Assembly (NCBI RefSeq): GCF_018785315.1
Contig: NZ_WQPN01000128.1
Span: 54,460 to 118,459 of the forward strand
Length of the DNA stretch: 64,000 bases
Source of the DNA: Clostridium sp. MCC353
GTDB lineage: Bacteria > Bacillota > Clostridia > Lachnospirales > Lachnospiraceae
Direction of reading: 5' to 3'
The notes beneath the pieces are model-generated. The model saw nothing but the letters and a program-made list of their open reading frames with translations. It was not told the origin of the DNA and searched no databases. The position numbers were made by a program, and so were the translations under genes. The number at the start of each line of letters is the position of its first letter. Position 1 is the stretch's first letter. Positions 52,494 through 61,720 of the stretch are shown here, in pieces.

Positions 52494-52805
52494 CTATTCT
52501 GCTTTGGTTTCCAGCTCTTTTCTGATAATCGCCAAAATTCTTTTGGCATCCATCATCCCATATAAAACCGTATCCAGAGCGATCACCTTTTTCTTTGGAT
52601 ATTTATCCCTGAATTCATCCAGCCGGTGCCGCACCTGGGGCCCCAGAACGATGAGATCCGGTTCCTTTGGAAACTCGTCCACGTCAAATGCGGAACAGGC
52701 ATCGATTTCACAATCAAATTCCTCTACTTCTGTCTCTTTCTCCAGTTTCCTGACCAGCAGGCTGGTGGACATGCCCATGGCGCACAGCAATAATATCCGT
52801 TTCAC
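52494..52805 (-). CDS. celA: PTS lactose/cellobiose-type IIB subunit (first copy)
   Basis: The 103-residue protein has phospho-acceptor Cys8 in LCAMGMSTSLLV. It starts with GTG (GAGGTGAATT upstream). It is the first gene of the operon IIB-IIA-GH1-IIC-IIB. It shares only the general fold and active loop with the second IIB at 49077-49391 and is not a recent duplicate. Confidence 0.93.
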   Translation of the reverse strand: MKRILLLCAMGMSTSLLVRKLEKETEVEEFDCEIDACSAFDVDEFPKEPDLIVLGPQVRHRLDEFRDKYPKKKVIALDTVLYGMMDAKRILAIIRKELETKAE

Positions 52806-53126
52806 AATTCACCTCGTTTCTGCCGGGTTAATAAAACCAGTATAAAAATATCGATTAGTGCATAAAAATACATTCTATAAGTAACAGCATACATGTTTTG
52901 AAGGATGATTGCCATACAGGAATTTACCGGATTATATGTGGTAATTTTTATGATTTTATGTTTGAATGATATTATAAATTCTGCTTACATAACTTTAAAT
53001 ACGTATCTTTACCTCAAAACTTATATGGGTTATATTAAAAAAAGAGTTATTTTATGCAACGCTAAATCCCCAACAGGGAGTATATAAGCGAAAGGGCCAT
53101 ATACCAAACCAGCAGGAGGTGAAAAG
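52806..53126. other. Divergent intergenic region: PTS operon and sigma gene
   Basis: This 320-base AT-rich region must contain both promoters. For the sigma gene, TGCAAC (53055-53060) and GTATAT (53080-53085) could be an ECF-type promoter, though the 19-base spacing is long. I could not place the regulator site of the PTS operon or a clear cre site. No gene or repeat family member was found. Confidence 0.45.
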
Positions 53127-53684
53127 ATGGAGGACAGCAAAATCGTTGATTTGTATTGGACACGCTCAGAGCGCGCCATTACAGAGACTGCCCGGAAATA
53201 CGGAAACTATTGTTACGCCATCGCCCATAATATACTCTCAAATGCCCAGGATGCTGACGAGAGTGTAAATGATACCTATCTGGGTGCATGGAACAGCATG
53301 CCGCCCCACCGGCCATCCATTCTGCGGACATTTCTCGGTAAAATCACGCGGCGGATCTCTTTAAAAAAATGGAGGGATAAAAACAGAATGAAGCGGGGCG
53401 GCGGTGAAGTTGCCCTTGCTCTTGATGAACTGAACGAATGCATTCCATCGGGATGCAGTGTAGAAGATGAAATCATTGCCAGGGAGCTGGCAGGAATACT
53501 CAACCGGTTTATATCAGAATTACCGGAAATCGAAAGGCAGGTATTTCTCTGCCGCTACTGGTATTTGGATTCCATAGAGAAAATAAGTTTGGAATTTAAT
53601 TTCAGCAGCAGCAAAGTAAAATCAATGCTGCATAGAACAAGAGTAAAACTGCGTTCCTATTTACGACAGGAGGGAGCTTTATGA
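53127..53684 (+). CDS. ECF-like RNA polymerase sigma factor
   Basis: The 185-residue protein has sigma region 2 (about 10-80, AIAHNILSNAQDADESVNDTYLGAWNSMPP) and region 4 (about 125-180) with a helix-turn-helix. There is no region 3 or 1.1, so it is of the sigma-70 ECF class common in Clostridia. CAGGAGGTGAAAAG precedes ATG. It is coupled by a four-base overlap to a membrane protein that probably holds it inactive. Confidence 0.92.
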   Translation: MEDSKIVDLYWTRSERAITETARKYGNYCYAIAHNILSNAQDADESVNDTYLGAWNSMPPHRPSILRTFLGKITRRISLKKWRDKNRMKRGGGEVALALDELNECIPSGCSVEDEIIARELAGILNRFISELPEIERQVFLCRYWYLDSIEKISLEFNFSSSKVKSMLHRTRVKLRSYLRQEGAL

Positions 53685-54244
53685 ACGCCAGCCACATTCT
53701 CGATGCATTGGAAATGATTGATGACAAGTACATCCTGCAGGCAGGGGAACATTCATTTACCACTAATCCGTCCGGCAGGAACGGGGAAAGAAAAGCCGGA
53801 AATTTGCGGCGCATTATGGTTTTAATTGCCGCTGCCGCCCTGCTGTTGATGCTTTGCGGATTCGGGGCATACAAATTGGGATTATTTGACTATTGGATTC
53901 AAACGCCGTCCGCCACCCCGGAAGACACCGTGAGGTATGCAATTGAAAACCAGATTAAAAAAGACTATACGGTCCGCGTAACCGTTGATACCGTTCATGT
54001 TGATACGGACGAGACCAAACGGCTCGCCGCCATGTATTCCGGCAGCGAACTCGCAGAGGAGAGGGGCTGGACCGAGGAATATCTGGCGGAACATTTTACC
54101 GCGGTAAAAGCCGTGTATTATATCGAATATGACCACACCAAGGTATTCATGAACGATGGTTGGACAAAACAGTATTTTTATTTGGTGCGGGAACCGGAAA
54201 CAGGGGAATGGACAATTATCGATAATACAAGCCCGGATACCTGA
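53681..54244 (+). CDS. Membrane partner (putative anti-sigma factor)
   Basis: The 187-residue protein has a 45-residue N-terminal cytoplasmic part, one membrane segment (about 46-66, LIAAAALLLMLCGFGAYKLG) and an extracellular C-terminal domain of about 115 residues. I do not recognise that domain. The topology and the ATGA overlap with the sigma gene are the usual layout of an anti-sigma factor. There is no HxxxCxxC zinc motif, so it is not a ZAS-type anti-sigma. Its stop is ten bases from the convergent licR-like gene. Confidence 0.75.
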   Translation: MNASHILDALEMIDDKYILQAGEHSFTTNPSGRNGERKAGNLRRIMVLIAAAALLLMLCGFGAYKLGLFDYWIQTPSATPEDTVRYAIENQIKKDYTVRVTVDTVHVDTDETKRLAAMYSGSELAEERGWTEEYLAEHFTAVKAVYYIEYDHTKVFMNDGWTKQYFYLVREPETGEWTIIDNTSPDT

Positions 54245-54254
54245 ATATTCCTCC

Positions 54255-56129
54255 TCATCCCCCCTTCAAAAGCCGCATAAACACTGGAAATTCCGGATGT
54301 TCGATCAATTCCCGAATCGCCTCCTCCTTCAAAAGCAGCTCCGTGGTTACTTTATAGAATTCCTGGGTTCTCGGGTGTTTTCCTTCGGCCAGGGAAACCA
54401 GCAGCACCACCTGAACCTGGTTCTGCACCCAGTAAATGGGCTTTTTCAAAATTCCCACTCCAACAAAGGTGGTATCCGTCATCATTTTATAAGGATGGGG
54501 CAGGGCCACCAGGTTGCCGTAATCCGTATGGGCCAGATCCTCTCTCTTTAAAACGGATTCATAAAATTCCGGGGGCAGGTTCCTGAAACGGCTTATTTTC
54601 CTGCACATGGAGGCAATCACTTCTTCTTTGCTGCTGCCTTCCAGGCCAGGGAAAAATAATTCCCTGCTATAGTATTCATTTAAGAAATCCATCTCATTTT
54701 CCTGCAGTTTTTCCCTGATCTTCAATATTTCCCGGTCGCTTAAAAAGGTCTGGATTTCCATGATGGGGCGGGGGATTTTATGCCTGACGGGAACAGTTGT
54801 CAGAACGTAATCAATATCGTCATACTTCATATCCTCCAACTGATAGACCGTACAGATTCTGATTTCCTCAATATATTTCCCGAACTCCTCCATATACTTA
54901 TATTTTAAGAGCTGGGCGCTGCCCTGGCCGGAGGAGCAGACCATGAGAATCTTCTTTTTCTGGATTCCAGCCTTATCCCGCTCCATGGCAAGGGCGAACT
55001 GGAGGGCAATGTACCCGGTTTCCTCATCCGAAATCGGACAGTGATAATACTCGATAAGGGGTATGACCGCCTGGCGGGCCACCGTATAAGGGAACAGGTA
55101 ATTTTTCCGTATCTCATCCAGCATGGGATTCTGAATTTTAAGCTGGTAGCGGAGCCGAATATCCATGGGAACCAAATGGTAGTTTAACGCCATTCTCAGT
55201 TCCAGATTGTGCCGGTAATCCAGTGCAAATGTGTCAAAAACCGTATTCACCATCCGCTCCACCAGTTCATCCAGATACTGGGGGATCACAAAGTTGGTAT
55301 CTTCCCATCCTGCTGCCGCAAATGTCCGGTTTCCCGCCATCAGCACAGCCAGATACAAAATCTCGCTTTCAGGAACCACAATCGAACCCTGTCCTGCCAT
55401 TTCCGCAGCCACGGCCGATGCCGCCCTGTATTCGGTCCTGTCTTTAACAAACGCTGTCCCTTCCTGCATCCGGATAAAAAATCCCTGCTCCATCCTTTTT
55501 TTGCTGATCTCCGCGTAAAGGTACAACTCCTTTAACGAAGTTTCCGTAATCTCCAGCCGGAACTGTCTGAGCAGGTCCAGAATCAGCCGTAACATCTCCG
55601 ATTCGCTCCCAGCGTCATACTGCCTGGACAAATGTTCTGAAATGCATCTTCTGATTCCCAGTTCCTGCCCCAAAACCTTCATCCCATAACGGGACTTTTT
55701 TTCAACAATCAGCCCGTAGCGGGACAAAATAGCTTCGGCTTTCCTGAGATCGTGCACAAGGGTCTGCCTGGATATAAACATTTTCTCCGCCAAATCATCC
55801 ATTTTCACATAGGTCTGGGTGTTTAAAAGTTCATTCAGAAGATATTTCACCCGGTCATCCGGAGTTTTGAGCCCTAAACCGTTGTCATTTTTCCTGTTTT
55901 TGTCTAAAAAATCCTGGAATTTGGCCTGATCCTTGATTTCCAGGCAGTATCCGTACCTCTGTTTAGAACGCAGAACGGCACCATTTGCAATGCATATGGT
56001 GCCCAGCTCTTTGATTCTGGTTCTGACCGACTTCTCACTCAGATTCATTTTTTCCGCCAGGTTCCCGGCGGTTTTATATCCGCTGTCCAGAAACTCCGAC
56101 AGCAGGACTTCCAATCTTTCATCTAACAC
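54255..56129 (-). CDS. licR: BglG/LicR-type PTS-regulated transcription activator
   Basis: The 624-residue regulator has two N-terminal helix-turn-helix domains (about 1-60 and 95-150), two PRD domains (about 170-280 and 290-390), an EIIB-like domain with Cys398 in LMVCSSGQGSAQLL, and an EIIA-like domain with His545 in ALPHP. This is the LicR/MtlR layout, where phosphorylation by PTS proteins sets activity. It is likely to control the nearby cellobiose PTS operon. It starts with GTG 56129 (GAGG eight bases upstream), only 17 bases past the argD stop, so it can be transcribed with the arginine operon. Confidence 0.93.
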   Translation of the reverse strand: MLDERLEVLLSEFLDSGYKTAGNLAEKMNLSEKSVRTRIKELGTICIANGAVLRSKQRYGYCLEIKDQAKFQDFLDKNRKNDNGLGLKTPDDRVKYLLNELLNTQTYVKMDDLAEKMFISRQTLVHDLRKAEAILSRYGLIVEKKSRYGMKVLGQELGIRRCISEHLSRQYDAGSESEMLRLILDLLRQFRLEITETSLKELYLYAEISKKRMEQGFFIRMQEGTAFVKDRTEYRAASAVAAEMAGQGSIVVPESEILYLAVLMAGNRTFAAAGWEDTNFVIPQYLDELVERMVNTVFDTFALDYRHNLELRMALNYHLVPMDIRLRYQLKIQNPMLDEIRKNYLFPYTVARQAVIPLIEYYHCPISDEETGYIALQFALAMERDKAGIQKKKILMVCSSGQGSAQLLKYKYMEEFGKYIEEIRICTVYQLEDMKYDDIDYVLTTVPVRHKIPRPIMEIQTFLSDREILKIREKLQENEMDFLNEYYSRELFFPGLEGSSKEEVIASMCRKISRFRNLPPEFYESVLKREDLAHTDYGNLVALPHPYKMMTDTTFVGVGILKKPIYWVQNQVQVVLLVSLAEGKHPRTQEFYKVTTELLLKEEAIRELIEHPEFPVFMRLLKGG

Positions 56130-56146
56130 GTATCAATCCTCAATCT

Positions 56147-57349
56147 TTACTGTAAAGATGCCTCAATGGCTTTTTCAAGTCTGATGATCATCTCGTCTAC
56201 GTCCGATTTTTCAATTACTAACGGCGGCACAAACCGGATAATATTGCTGCCTGCGCTGATTAACACAAGTTTCTGCTCCAGCAGGGCATTATTTACCACC
56301 GGCCCCACAGGAATGGAAAATTCCAGCCCCTGAATCAGGCCTCTGCCGCGGCTCGACACCACAACATCGTATTTTTCCACCAAACCGGCCAGCTTTTCAG
56401 CCAGATATCCACCGATAACCTTTACATGATCCACCAAGTTCTTTTCCTCAAACAAATCCATCACCTTGCTGGCCGCCGCGCACACAAACGGATTGCCGCC
56501 ATATGTGGTTCCATGATCTCCCGGAACCATGGCTTCAGATGCTTTGCCGCTGGCCAGGAACGCGCCTACCGGAACGCCGTTTCCAAGAGCTTTGGCAACG
56601 GTCATCACATCCGGCTTCACGCCGTATCCCTGCCACGCAAACATTTCTCCGCTGCGGCCCATTCCGCACTGGATTTCATCCAGCATCAGAAGCATATCGT
56701 TCTCATCACAGAGTTTGCGCACCCCTTTGATAAATGTATCCTCCGCCGGATAAATGCCGCCCTCTCCCTGAATGGTTTCCATCAAAATGGCGCAGGTTTT
56801 TTCGTTAACCAGGGCTTTTACGCTGTCCAGGTCATTGAACTGGGCAAATTTGATATTGGGAATCAACGGATAAAACGGCTCCTGATAGTGTTCATTTCCT
56901 GTCACAGAAAGAGCGCCCAGGCTTCTGCCGTGGAAGGAATGTTTCATTGCGATTATCTCATAATCCGGGGCCATTCCCTTATTATAAGCATACCTTTTGG
57001 CAATTTTCAGCGCTCCTTCGATGGCTTCAGTTCCGCTGTTGGTAAAAAATACTTTATCCATTTGGGATATTTTCAGGAGCTTTTCTCCTGCCTCAATGGA
57101 CGGCTGGTTGTAGAACAGGTTTGAGGTATGGAGCAGTTTATCCACCTGCGCTTTGACTGCCTTATTGTAATCCGGGTCGTTATATCCTAACGCCATCACA
57201 GCAATTCCGGCGCCAAAATCCAGATATTCCTGTCCGTCCGAATCATAGAGCTTTACCCCCTGCCCATGGTCAAATATTACAGGGAAACGGTTATATGTCT
57301 TATAAAATGATTTTTCGGCTTTTTCTATATATTCTTCTTTATTTATCAT
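56147..57349 (-). CDS. argD: Acetylornithine aminotransferase
   Basis: The 400-residue class-III aminotransferase has the PLP lysine Lys253 in [26 protein letters not shown] for the phosphate site, and [12 protein letters not shown]. It converts N-acetylglutamate semialdehyde to N-acetylornithine. I start at ATG 57349 with GGAGG five bases upstream; GTG 57361 and ATG 57352 are alternatives. It follows argB by 22 bases. Last arginine gene of the operon. Confidence 0.95.
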   Translation of the reverse strand: MINKEEYIEKAEKSFYKTYNRFPVIFDHGQGVKLYDSDGQEYLDFGAGIAVMALGYNDPDYNKAVKAQVDKLLHTSNLFYNQPSIEAGEKLLKISQMDKVFFTNSGTEAIEGALKIAKRYAYNKGMAPDYEIIAMKHSFHGRSLGALSVTGNEHYQEPFYPLIPNIKFAQFNDLDSVKALVNEKTCAILMETIQGEGGIYPAEDTFIKGVRKLCDENDMLLMLDEIQCGMGRSGEMFAWQGYGVKPDVMTVAKALGNGVPVGAFLASGKASEAMVPGDHGTTYGGNPFVCAAASKVMDLFEEKNLVDHVKVIGGYLAEKLAGLVEKYDVVVSSRGRGLIQGLEFSIPVGPVVNNALLEQKLVLISAGSNIIRFVPPLVIEKSDVDEMIIRLEKAIEASLQ

Positions 57350-57371
57350 CATTTCCTCCACTTCTGAACCG

Positions 57372-58271
57372 TTACTGTTTATTCACGAAAAAACGTTCTT
57401 CTCTTGAATTTAAAATGGCAGTTCCGATACCTTTGTTGGTAAATATCTCAAGCAGCAGGCAATGGGGAATGCGGCCATCCAAAATATGCACCCTGGATAC
57501 GCCCTCCAAAATGGCGTCAATACAGTTTTGAAGTTTGGGCAGCATGCCGCCGCCCAGCATTCCGCTGGAAACAAACTCCTGGGCTTCATCCACCGTCATT
57601 TCAGAAATCAGGGAATCTTTATCTTCAAAATCCTTATAAACGCCTTCCACGTCGGTGAGGAACGCCAATTTTTCCGCGTTTACAGCTCTGGCGATTGCGC
57701 AGGCGGCGTCATCGGCATTTACATTATAACTCAGGTAATTGTCATCGTAACCGATGGGGCAGATGATGGGAAGAAAATCCTTTTCAAGCAGGTCATAAAT
57801 GATCTTGGGATTCACTTCTTTGATATCGCCCACATAGCCGATATCTTCTCCATTGGAGTATTTTTTGTCGCATTTTAACAGCATGCCGTCTTTTCCGCTG
57901 ATTCCCACTGCCTGGATGCCCAGTTCGTTGACTAATTGTACAAGGCTTTTATTTACTTTGTTCAGAACCATTTCCGCGATTTCCATGGTCGGTTCATCGG
58001 TTACACGGAGGCCGTTGATGAATTTGGGTTCCATGCCCACTTTATTCACCCATTTGCTGATTTCTTTGCCGCCTCCATGGACGATAATGGGTTTGAAACC
58101 TACCAGCTTCAATAAAACCACGTCCTGGATTACGTGCTTTTTTAATTCTTCGTCTACCATGGCGCTGCCGCCGTATTTTACTACGATGATTTTTCGGTTA
58201 AAGCGCTGGATGTAGGGCAGCGCTTCTATTAGGACTTCTGCTTTCTGCATGATATTCTGGTCTAATTCCAT
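57372..58271 (-). CDS. argB: Acetylglutamate kinase
   Basis: The 299-residue kinase has the GKYGGSAM-like phosphate loop [26 protein letters not shown], and [18 protein letters not shown]. It phosphorylates N-acetylglutamate. The long N-terminal helix ([27 protein letters not shown]) is the type that allows hexamers and arginine feedback inhibition. ATG 58271 has GAGGAGATCAC upstream; the longer frame to 58355 runs into a family B repeat and is rejected. A family B palindrome lies in the gap before it. Confidence 0.96.
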   Translation of the reverse strand: MELDQNIMQKAEVLIEALPYIQRFNRKIIVVKYGGSAMVDEELKKHVIQDVVLLKLVGFKPIIVHGGGKEISKWVNKVGMEPKFINGLRVTDEPTMEIAEMVLNKVNKSLVQLVNELGIQAVGISGKDGMLLKCDKKYSNGEDIGYVGDIKEVNPKIIYDLLEKDFLPIICPIGYDDNYLSYNVNADDAACAIARAVNAEKLAFLTDVEGVYKDFEDKDSLISEMTVDEAQEFVSSGMLGGGMLPKLQNCIDAILEGVSRVHILDGRIPHCLLLEIFTNKGIGTAILNSREERFFVNKQ

Positions 58272-58324
58272 AGTGATCTCCTCTTTTTTTAATATTGGGC
58301 GTGGTGACATTGGGCGTGACATTG

Positions 58325-58430
58325 GGCGTGAAGGCATTTTTGAAAATGCCTTCACCCTTTACTTTAAATCCCTTCACCTTTTACATTAAAGCCTCAAGGC
58401 ATTTTCGAAAATGCCTTCACCCTTCATGTA
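58325..58430. repeat. Dispersed palindromic repeat, family B, in arg operon (argJ-argB)
   Basis: Two hairpins (GAAGGCATTTTTGAAAATGCC and AAGGCATTTTCGAAAATGCC) are joined by a linker with ACTTTAAATCCCTT and ACATTAAAGCCTC. The same unit occurs at 60220-60335 in the same operon. It ends eight bases before the argJ stop and could modulate the message between argJ and argB. Confidence 0.85.
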
Positions 58431-58437
58431 AAAAATA

Positions 58438-59661
58438 TCACGAACGGTAATCCGCATTAATCTTCACATAATCAAATGTCAGGTCACACCCCCAGGCCGT
58501 CGCGCAGGCGTCTCCCATCTTCACATCCGCAATTGCGGTCACTTCCGGCTCAGACAATATCTTCGTCGCCTCTTCCTCACTATAATCCAGCGCTACCCCA
58601 TTCTCAATAATCTGCATCTTACCGGCCGCGCTCTCAAAATACAGATCCACCTGTTCCGGATCAAACTGCGCCCCCGAATATCCCATAGCACATAAAATAC
58701 GTCCCCAATTGGCGTCATGACCGAAAATAGCTGCTTTCGTCAGATTGGACGTGATTATGGATTTCGACAGAGTAACCGCCTGTTCCTTGCTCTCCGCTCC
58801 AATAACTTTAACTTCAAACAGCGCCGTACATCCTTCTCCGTCACCGGCCATTTTCTTAGCCAGCGTTTCATTGACATAATTGAGGGCTTGTTTAAATGTA
58901 TCATAGTCAGCCCCAGCTTCTTTGATCTCCGGATTACCTGCCATGCCGTTGGCCAGCAGAAGAACCGTGTCATTGGTGGAAGTATCGCCGTCCACAGAAA
59001 TCATATTATAAGTATCTTTTATGTCCTCGCTCAGCGCCTGCTGAAGCATTTCCTTGGAAATAGCCGCATCTGTGGTAACAAATGCAAGCATGGTGCACAT
59101 ATTAGGATGGATCATGCCGGAACCTTTGCACATACCTCCGACCGTGACTGTCTGCCCGCCGATTTCCACCTGTACGGCCACCTCTTTTTTCACTGTATCC
59201 GTAGTCATAATCGCCTGGGCGGCCGAAGTGCCGCTTTCCAGACTTCCATCCAGAAGCGGGGCCATAACTTTTATGCCCGCAGCCAGTTTATCCATGGGAA
59301 GCTGTTTTCCAATCACACCTGTGGAGGCAACCAGTACCGCATTTTCAGGCACATTCAGCGCTTCTGATGCCGCTGATGCCGTGTCCCTGCAGTATCCGAA
59401 CCCTTCCGCGCCCGTACATGCATTGGCAATCCCTGCATTTACCACAACCGCCTGGGCAAATGGCGCGTTCTTTACAATATCCTGATCCCATTTCACCGGA
59501 GCGGCCTTCACCACATTTGTTGTAAATGTCCCGGCCGCCACGCATGGAACTTCGCTGTAAATCAGGGCCATATCGGCTCTGTCTTTATATTTGATTCCTG
59601 CCGCTGTCGAAGCTGCCTTATATCCTTTTGCCGCGGTCACGCCGCCTTCTATTTTCTTCAT
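58438..59661 (-). CDS. argJ: Bifunctional ornithine acetyltransferase/N-acetylglutamate synthase
   Basis: The 407-residue protein is an Ntn-type enzyme that is cut autocatalytically before Thr190. The motif here reads KGSGMIHPNM-C-TMLAF; the residue before the catalytic Thr is Cys where Ala is usual. It transfers acetyl between acetylornithine and glutamate, and possibly makes N-acetylglutamate from acetyl-CoA. No argA or argE is in view, in line with a cyclic pathway. ATG 59661 has GGAGGATAGG upstream. Confidence 0.95.
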   Translation of the reverse strand: MKKIEGGVTAAKGYKAASTAAGIKYKDRADMALIYSEVPCVAAGTFTTNVVKAAPVKWDQDIVKNAPFAQAVVVNAGIANACTGAEGFGYCRDTASAASEALNVPENAVLVASTGVIGKQLPMDKLAAGIKVMAPLLDGSLESGTSAAQAIMTTDTVKKEVAVQVEIGGQTVTVGGMCKGSGMIHPNMCTMLAFVTTDAAISKEMLQQALSEDIKDTYNMISVDGDTSTNDTVLLLANGMAGNPEIKEAGADYDTFKQALNYVNETLAKKMAGDGEGCTALFEVKVIGAESKEQAVTLSKSIITSNLTKAAIFGHDANWGRILCAMGYSGAQFDPEQVDLYFESAAGKMQIIENGVALDYSEEEATKILSEPEVTAIADVKMGDACATAWGCDLTFDYVKINADYRS

Positions 59662-59702
59662 CCTATCCTCCGTTCTGCCCATTCAATGGCTGTATCATCA
59701 TT

Positions 59703-60179
59703 TTACGGCCTGTGTATCTTAACAGCCGTGCTGTTTCCTACGAATTCGGTGATATTCATTTCATTTAATGTGTAATCGTAATAATTGATGTCGTCCCGGA
59801 AGGTCCATCCCAGCTCCTGCCAGAATTTATTTCCGAGTTCATTATCCTTAAATGCAACCAGGCTGACCTTGTTGATTCCTTCCTCTTTCAGCGCCTTGGC
59901 CGCTGCCGACGCCATCTGCTGGCCGATCCCCATTTTGCGGTAATCCTCCGCCACGCAGACGTGGTAGAAACACCCCCGGCGGCCATCATGACCGCAGAGA
60001 ACCGCGCCGACAATTTCTCCATTTTCTTCCGCCACTACGCTGGTAGATGGGTTTCTTCTGATAAAACGTTCCACACCTTCCCGCGAATCATCAATGCTTC
60101 TGATTCCAAAACCGGCTATTCCTGACCAGAGTTTGAATACCTGATCGTAATCTTCTATTGCCATCACACGAATTTTCAT
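59703..60179 (-). CDS. GNAT family N-acetyltransferase in arg operon
   Basis: The 158-residue GNAT protein has the acetyl-CoA loop VCVAEDYRKMGIGQQMASAAAKAL and a tail with NKFWQELGWTFRDDINYYDY. It starts at ATG 60179 with GAGGAGATTT upstream. It lies between argC and argJ on the same strand, 40 bases from argJ. Its position suggests a role in arginine metabolism, such as an accessory N-acetylglutamate synthase, but its sequence is of the general GNAT kind and does not show that. Confidence 0.85.
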   Translation of the reverse strand: MKIRVMAIEDYDQVFKLWSGIAGFGIRSIDDSREGVERFIRRNPSTSVVAEENGEIVGAVLCGHDGRRGCFYHVCVAEDYRKMGIGQQMASAAAKALKEEGINKVSLVAFKDNELGNKFWQELGWTFRDDINYYDYTLNEMNITEFVGNSTAVKIHRP

Positions 60180-60219
60180 AAATCTCCTCACTTTGGACCT
60201 GCATCCGTTTTTTCACATC

Positions 60220-60335
60220 AGGGGTGAAGGCATTTTCAAAAATGCCTTCACCCTTTACTTTAAATGCCCTCCCCATTTACACTAAAGCCTCAAGGCATTT
60301 CTGAAAATGCCTTCACCCTTTACTTCACCCTTTAC
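60220..60335. repeat. Dispersed palindromic repeat, family B, in arg operon (argC-GNAT)
   Basis: Two hairpins (GAAGGCATTTTCAAAAATGCC and AAGGCATTTCTGAAAATGCC) with linker ACTTTAAATGCCCT and ACACTAAAGCCTC. It ends with two tandem CACCCTTTACTT units two bases before the argC stop. Very similar in layout to 58325-58430. Confidence 0.85.
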
Positions 60336-60337
60336 TT

Positions 60338-61378
60338 CTAAGGAAACATAGGAACCAGCTTCAGCCCCTTATTCTCCTCCAGCCCAAACATCAAATTCAT
60401 ATTCTGAACCGCCTGCCCCGCGGCCCCCTTCACCAGGTTATCCATGGCTCCCATCATAATCACCCGGTTGGTTCTGGGATCAATCTTGAAGTTCACATCC
60501 ACAAAATTGCTCCCCTTCACCCATCTCGTCTGAGGGGTCACGTCTTTATTCAGCACGCGCACAAAATATTCATCCGCATAATACTTATCATAAACCGCCT
60601 TCACTTCTTCATATGTAACCTCTTTAGTGAGGCTTGCATAGGCGGTAATCAAAATTCCTCTGTCCATAGGCACCAAATGCGGCGTAAAATTAATCACCAC
60701 CGGTTTCCCGGCCGCATAGGAAAGCTGCTCTTCAATCTCAGGCGTATGTCTGTGGGAAGCCACTCCGTAAGCTTTGATGCTTTCATTCACCTCGCAGTAC
60801 AGGTTATCCACCTTGGCTCCCCGGCCCGCGCCGGACGTTCCCGACTTGGCGTCGATGATGATGGTGTTGGGGTCGATCAGCCCTTCCTTAACTAACGGAT
60901 AAATGGATAAGAACGAACAGGTTGGATAACATCCCGGATTGGCGATCAGCCTGGCCTTTTTAACCGCTTCCCGGTTGATCTCCGGAAGGCCGTATACCGC
61001 TTCCTTAATATATTCCGGGGCAGGGTGTTTGATTTTATACCATTCTTCATAGATATTCACATCTTTAATGCGGAAATCGGCGCTTAAATCGATGATCTTC
61101 ACCTTGGAAAGAATCTCTTCATTCACAAGGGATGCGCACAGTCCCTGAGGGGTGGCCGTGAACACCACATCCACTTTATCCGCAAGTTCTTCCATATTAT
61201 CATCCATACATTCCGCGTCCACGATCTCAAACATATTCTGGTAAATGGATGCGTATTCCTTGCCTACGTAGCTTTTGGAGCCGTACCAGACGATTTCCAC
61301 ATCGTCCCTCTGCATGAGAAGGCGGACCAGCTCACCTCCGGCATATCCCGTTGATCCTATAATTCCAACTTTAATCAT
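60338..61378 (-). CDS. argC: N-acetyl-gamma-glutamyl-phosphate reductase
   Basis: The 346-residue length is typical. It shows the NADP loop GIIGSTGYAGGELVRLL and catalytic Cys150 in NPGCYPTC. SGTSGAGRG and HRHTPEIEEQL support the class. It reduces acetylglutamyl phosphate to the semialdehyde. ATG 61378 has AGAGG eight bases upstream; ATG 61384 is closer to that site and less likely. First gene of the operon argC-GNAT-argJ-argB-argD, divergent from argG. Confidence 0.96.
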   Translation of the reverse strand: MIKVGIIGSTGYAGGELVRLLMQRDDVEIVWYGSKSYVGKEYASIYQNMFEIVDAECMDDNMEELADKVDVVFTATPQGLCASLVNEEILSKVKIIDLSADFRIKDVNIYEEWYKIKHPAPEYIKEAVYGLPEINREAVKKARLIANPGCYPTCSFLSIYPLVKEGLIDPNTIIIDAKSGTSGAGRGAKVDNLYCEVNESIKAYGVASHRHTPEIEEQLSYAAGKPVVINFTPHLVPMDRGILITAYASLTKEVTYEEVKAVYDKYYADEYFVRVLNKDVTPQTRWVKGSNFVDVNFKIDPRTNRVIMMGAMDNLVKGAAGQAVQNMNLMFGLEENKGLKLVPMFP

Positions 61379-61416
61379 ATTCATTTTCCTCTCATAAACA
61401 TACATATTATTTTACA

Positions 61417-61441
61417 GTAACAGTTCAGACAAGTCTGTTAC
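61417..61441. repeat. Short palindrome with family A ends
   Basis: GTAACAG-TTCAGACAAGT-CTGTTAC has perfect 7-base ends identical to the ends of the family A elements. It could be a core-deleted copy. It lies 39 bases upstream of the argC start, within its leader. Confidence 0.6.
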
Positions 61442-61573
61442 ATTTTACAGCCATTATGTACCTGTTCTTATTATAATGACTTTTTTCCTATAAAGAAAGT
61501 ACCATTGATAATTCTTTCCAAGAAATGGCTGAAGCCGCCATCGCTTTGATGATTCATAATTATACATTATCAG

Positions 61574-61586
61574 TGCATAATATGCA
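61574..61586. promoter_or_regulatory. Candidate ArgR operator
   Basis: TGCATA-A-TATGCA is a perfect dyad centred 140 bases upstream of argG, with a related TTCATAATTATACAT just before it. ARG boxes are paired AT-rich dyads of this kind, and the site lies between two arginine operons. Assignment is by position and likeness. Confidence 0.45.
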
Positions 61587-61614
61587 AGTTATTTTTAAGA
61601 AAATCATTTTCCTA

Positions 61615-61643
61615 TTGCATTTTCATAAAATATGTTGTATATT
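61615..61643 (+). promoter_or_regulatory. argG promoter
   Basis: TTGCAT (61615-61620), a 17-base spacer and TATATT (61638-61643). The leader to the argG ATG is about 70 bases and ends in AAGGAGGATTTAATT. Confidence 0.7.
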
Positions 61644-61720
61644 TATGAAAGTTCGAAAATGAAATTCGAAAACAGATAATAGGATTAACTACATAGAAAC
61701 ATTTTAAGGAGGATTTAATT

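Larger units (their letters stand above)
61379..61720. other. Divergent argC/argG control region
   Basis: This 342-base gene-free region holds a palindrome of family A type (61417-61441), a candidate ArgR dyad (61574-61586) and the argG promoter (61615-61643). An AT-rich core with TATAAT on the minus strand near 61470 may be the argC -10, but no convincing -35 precedes it. Confidence 0.6.
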
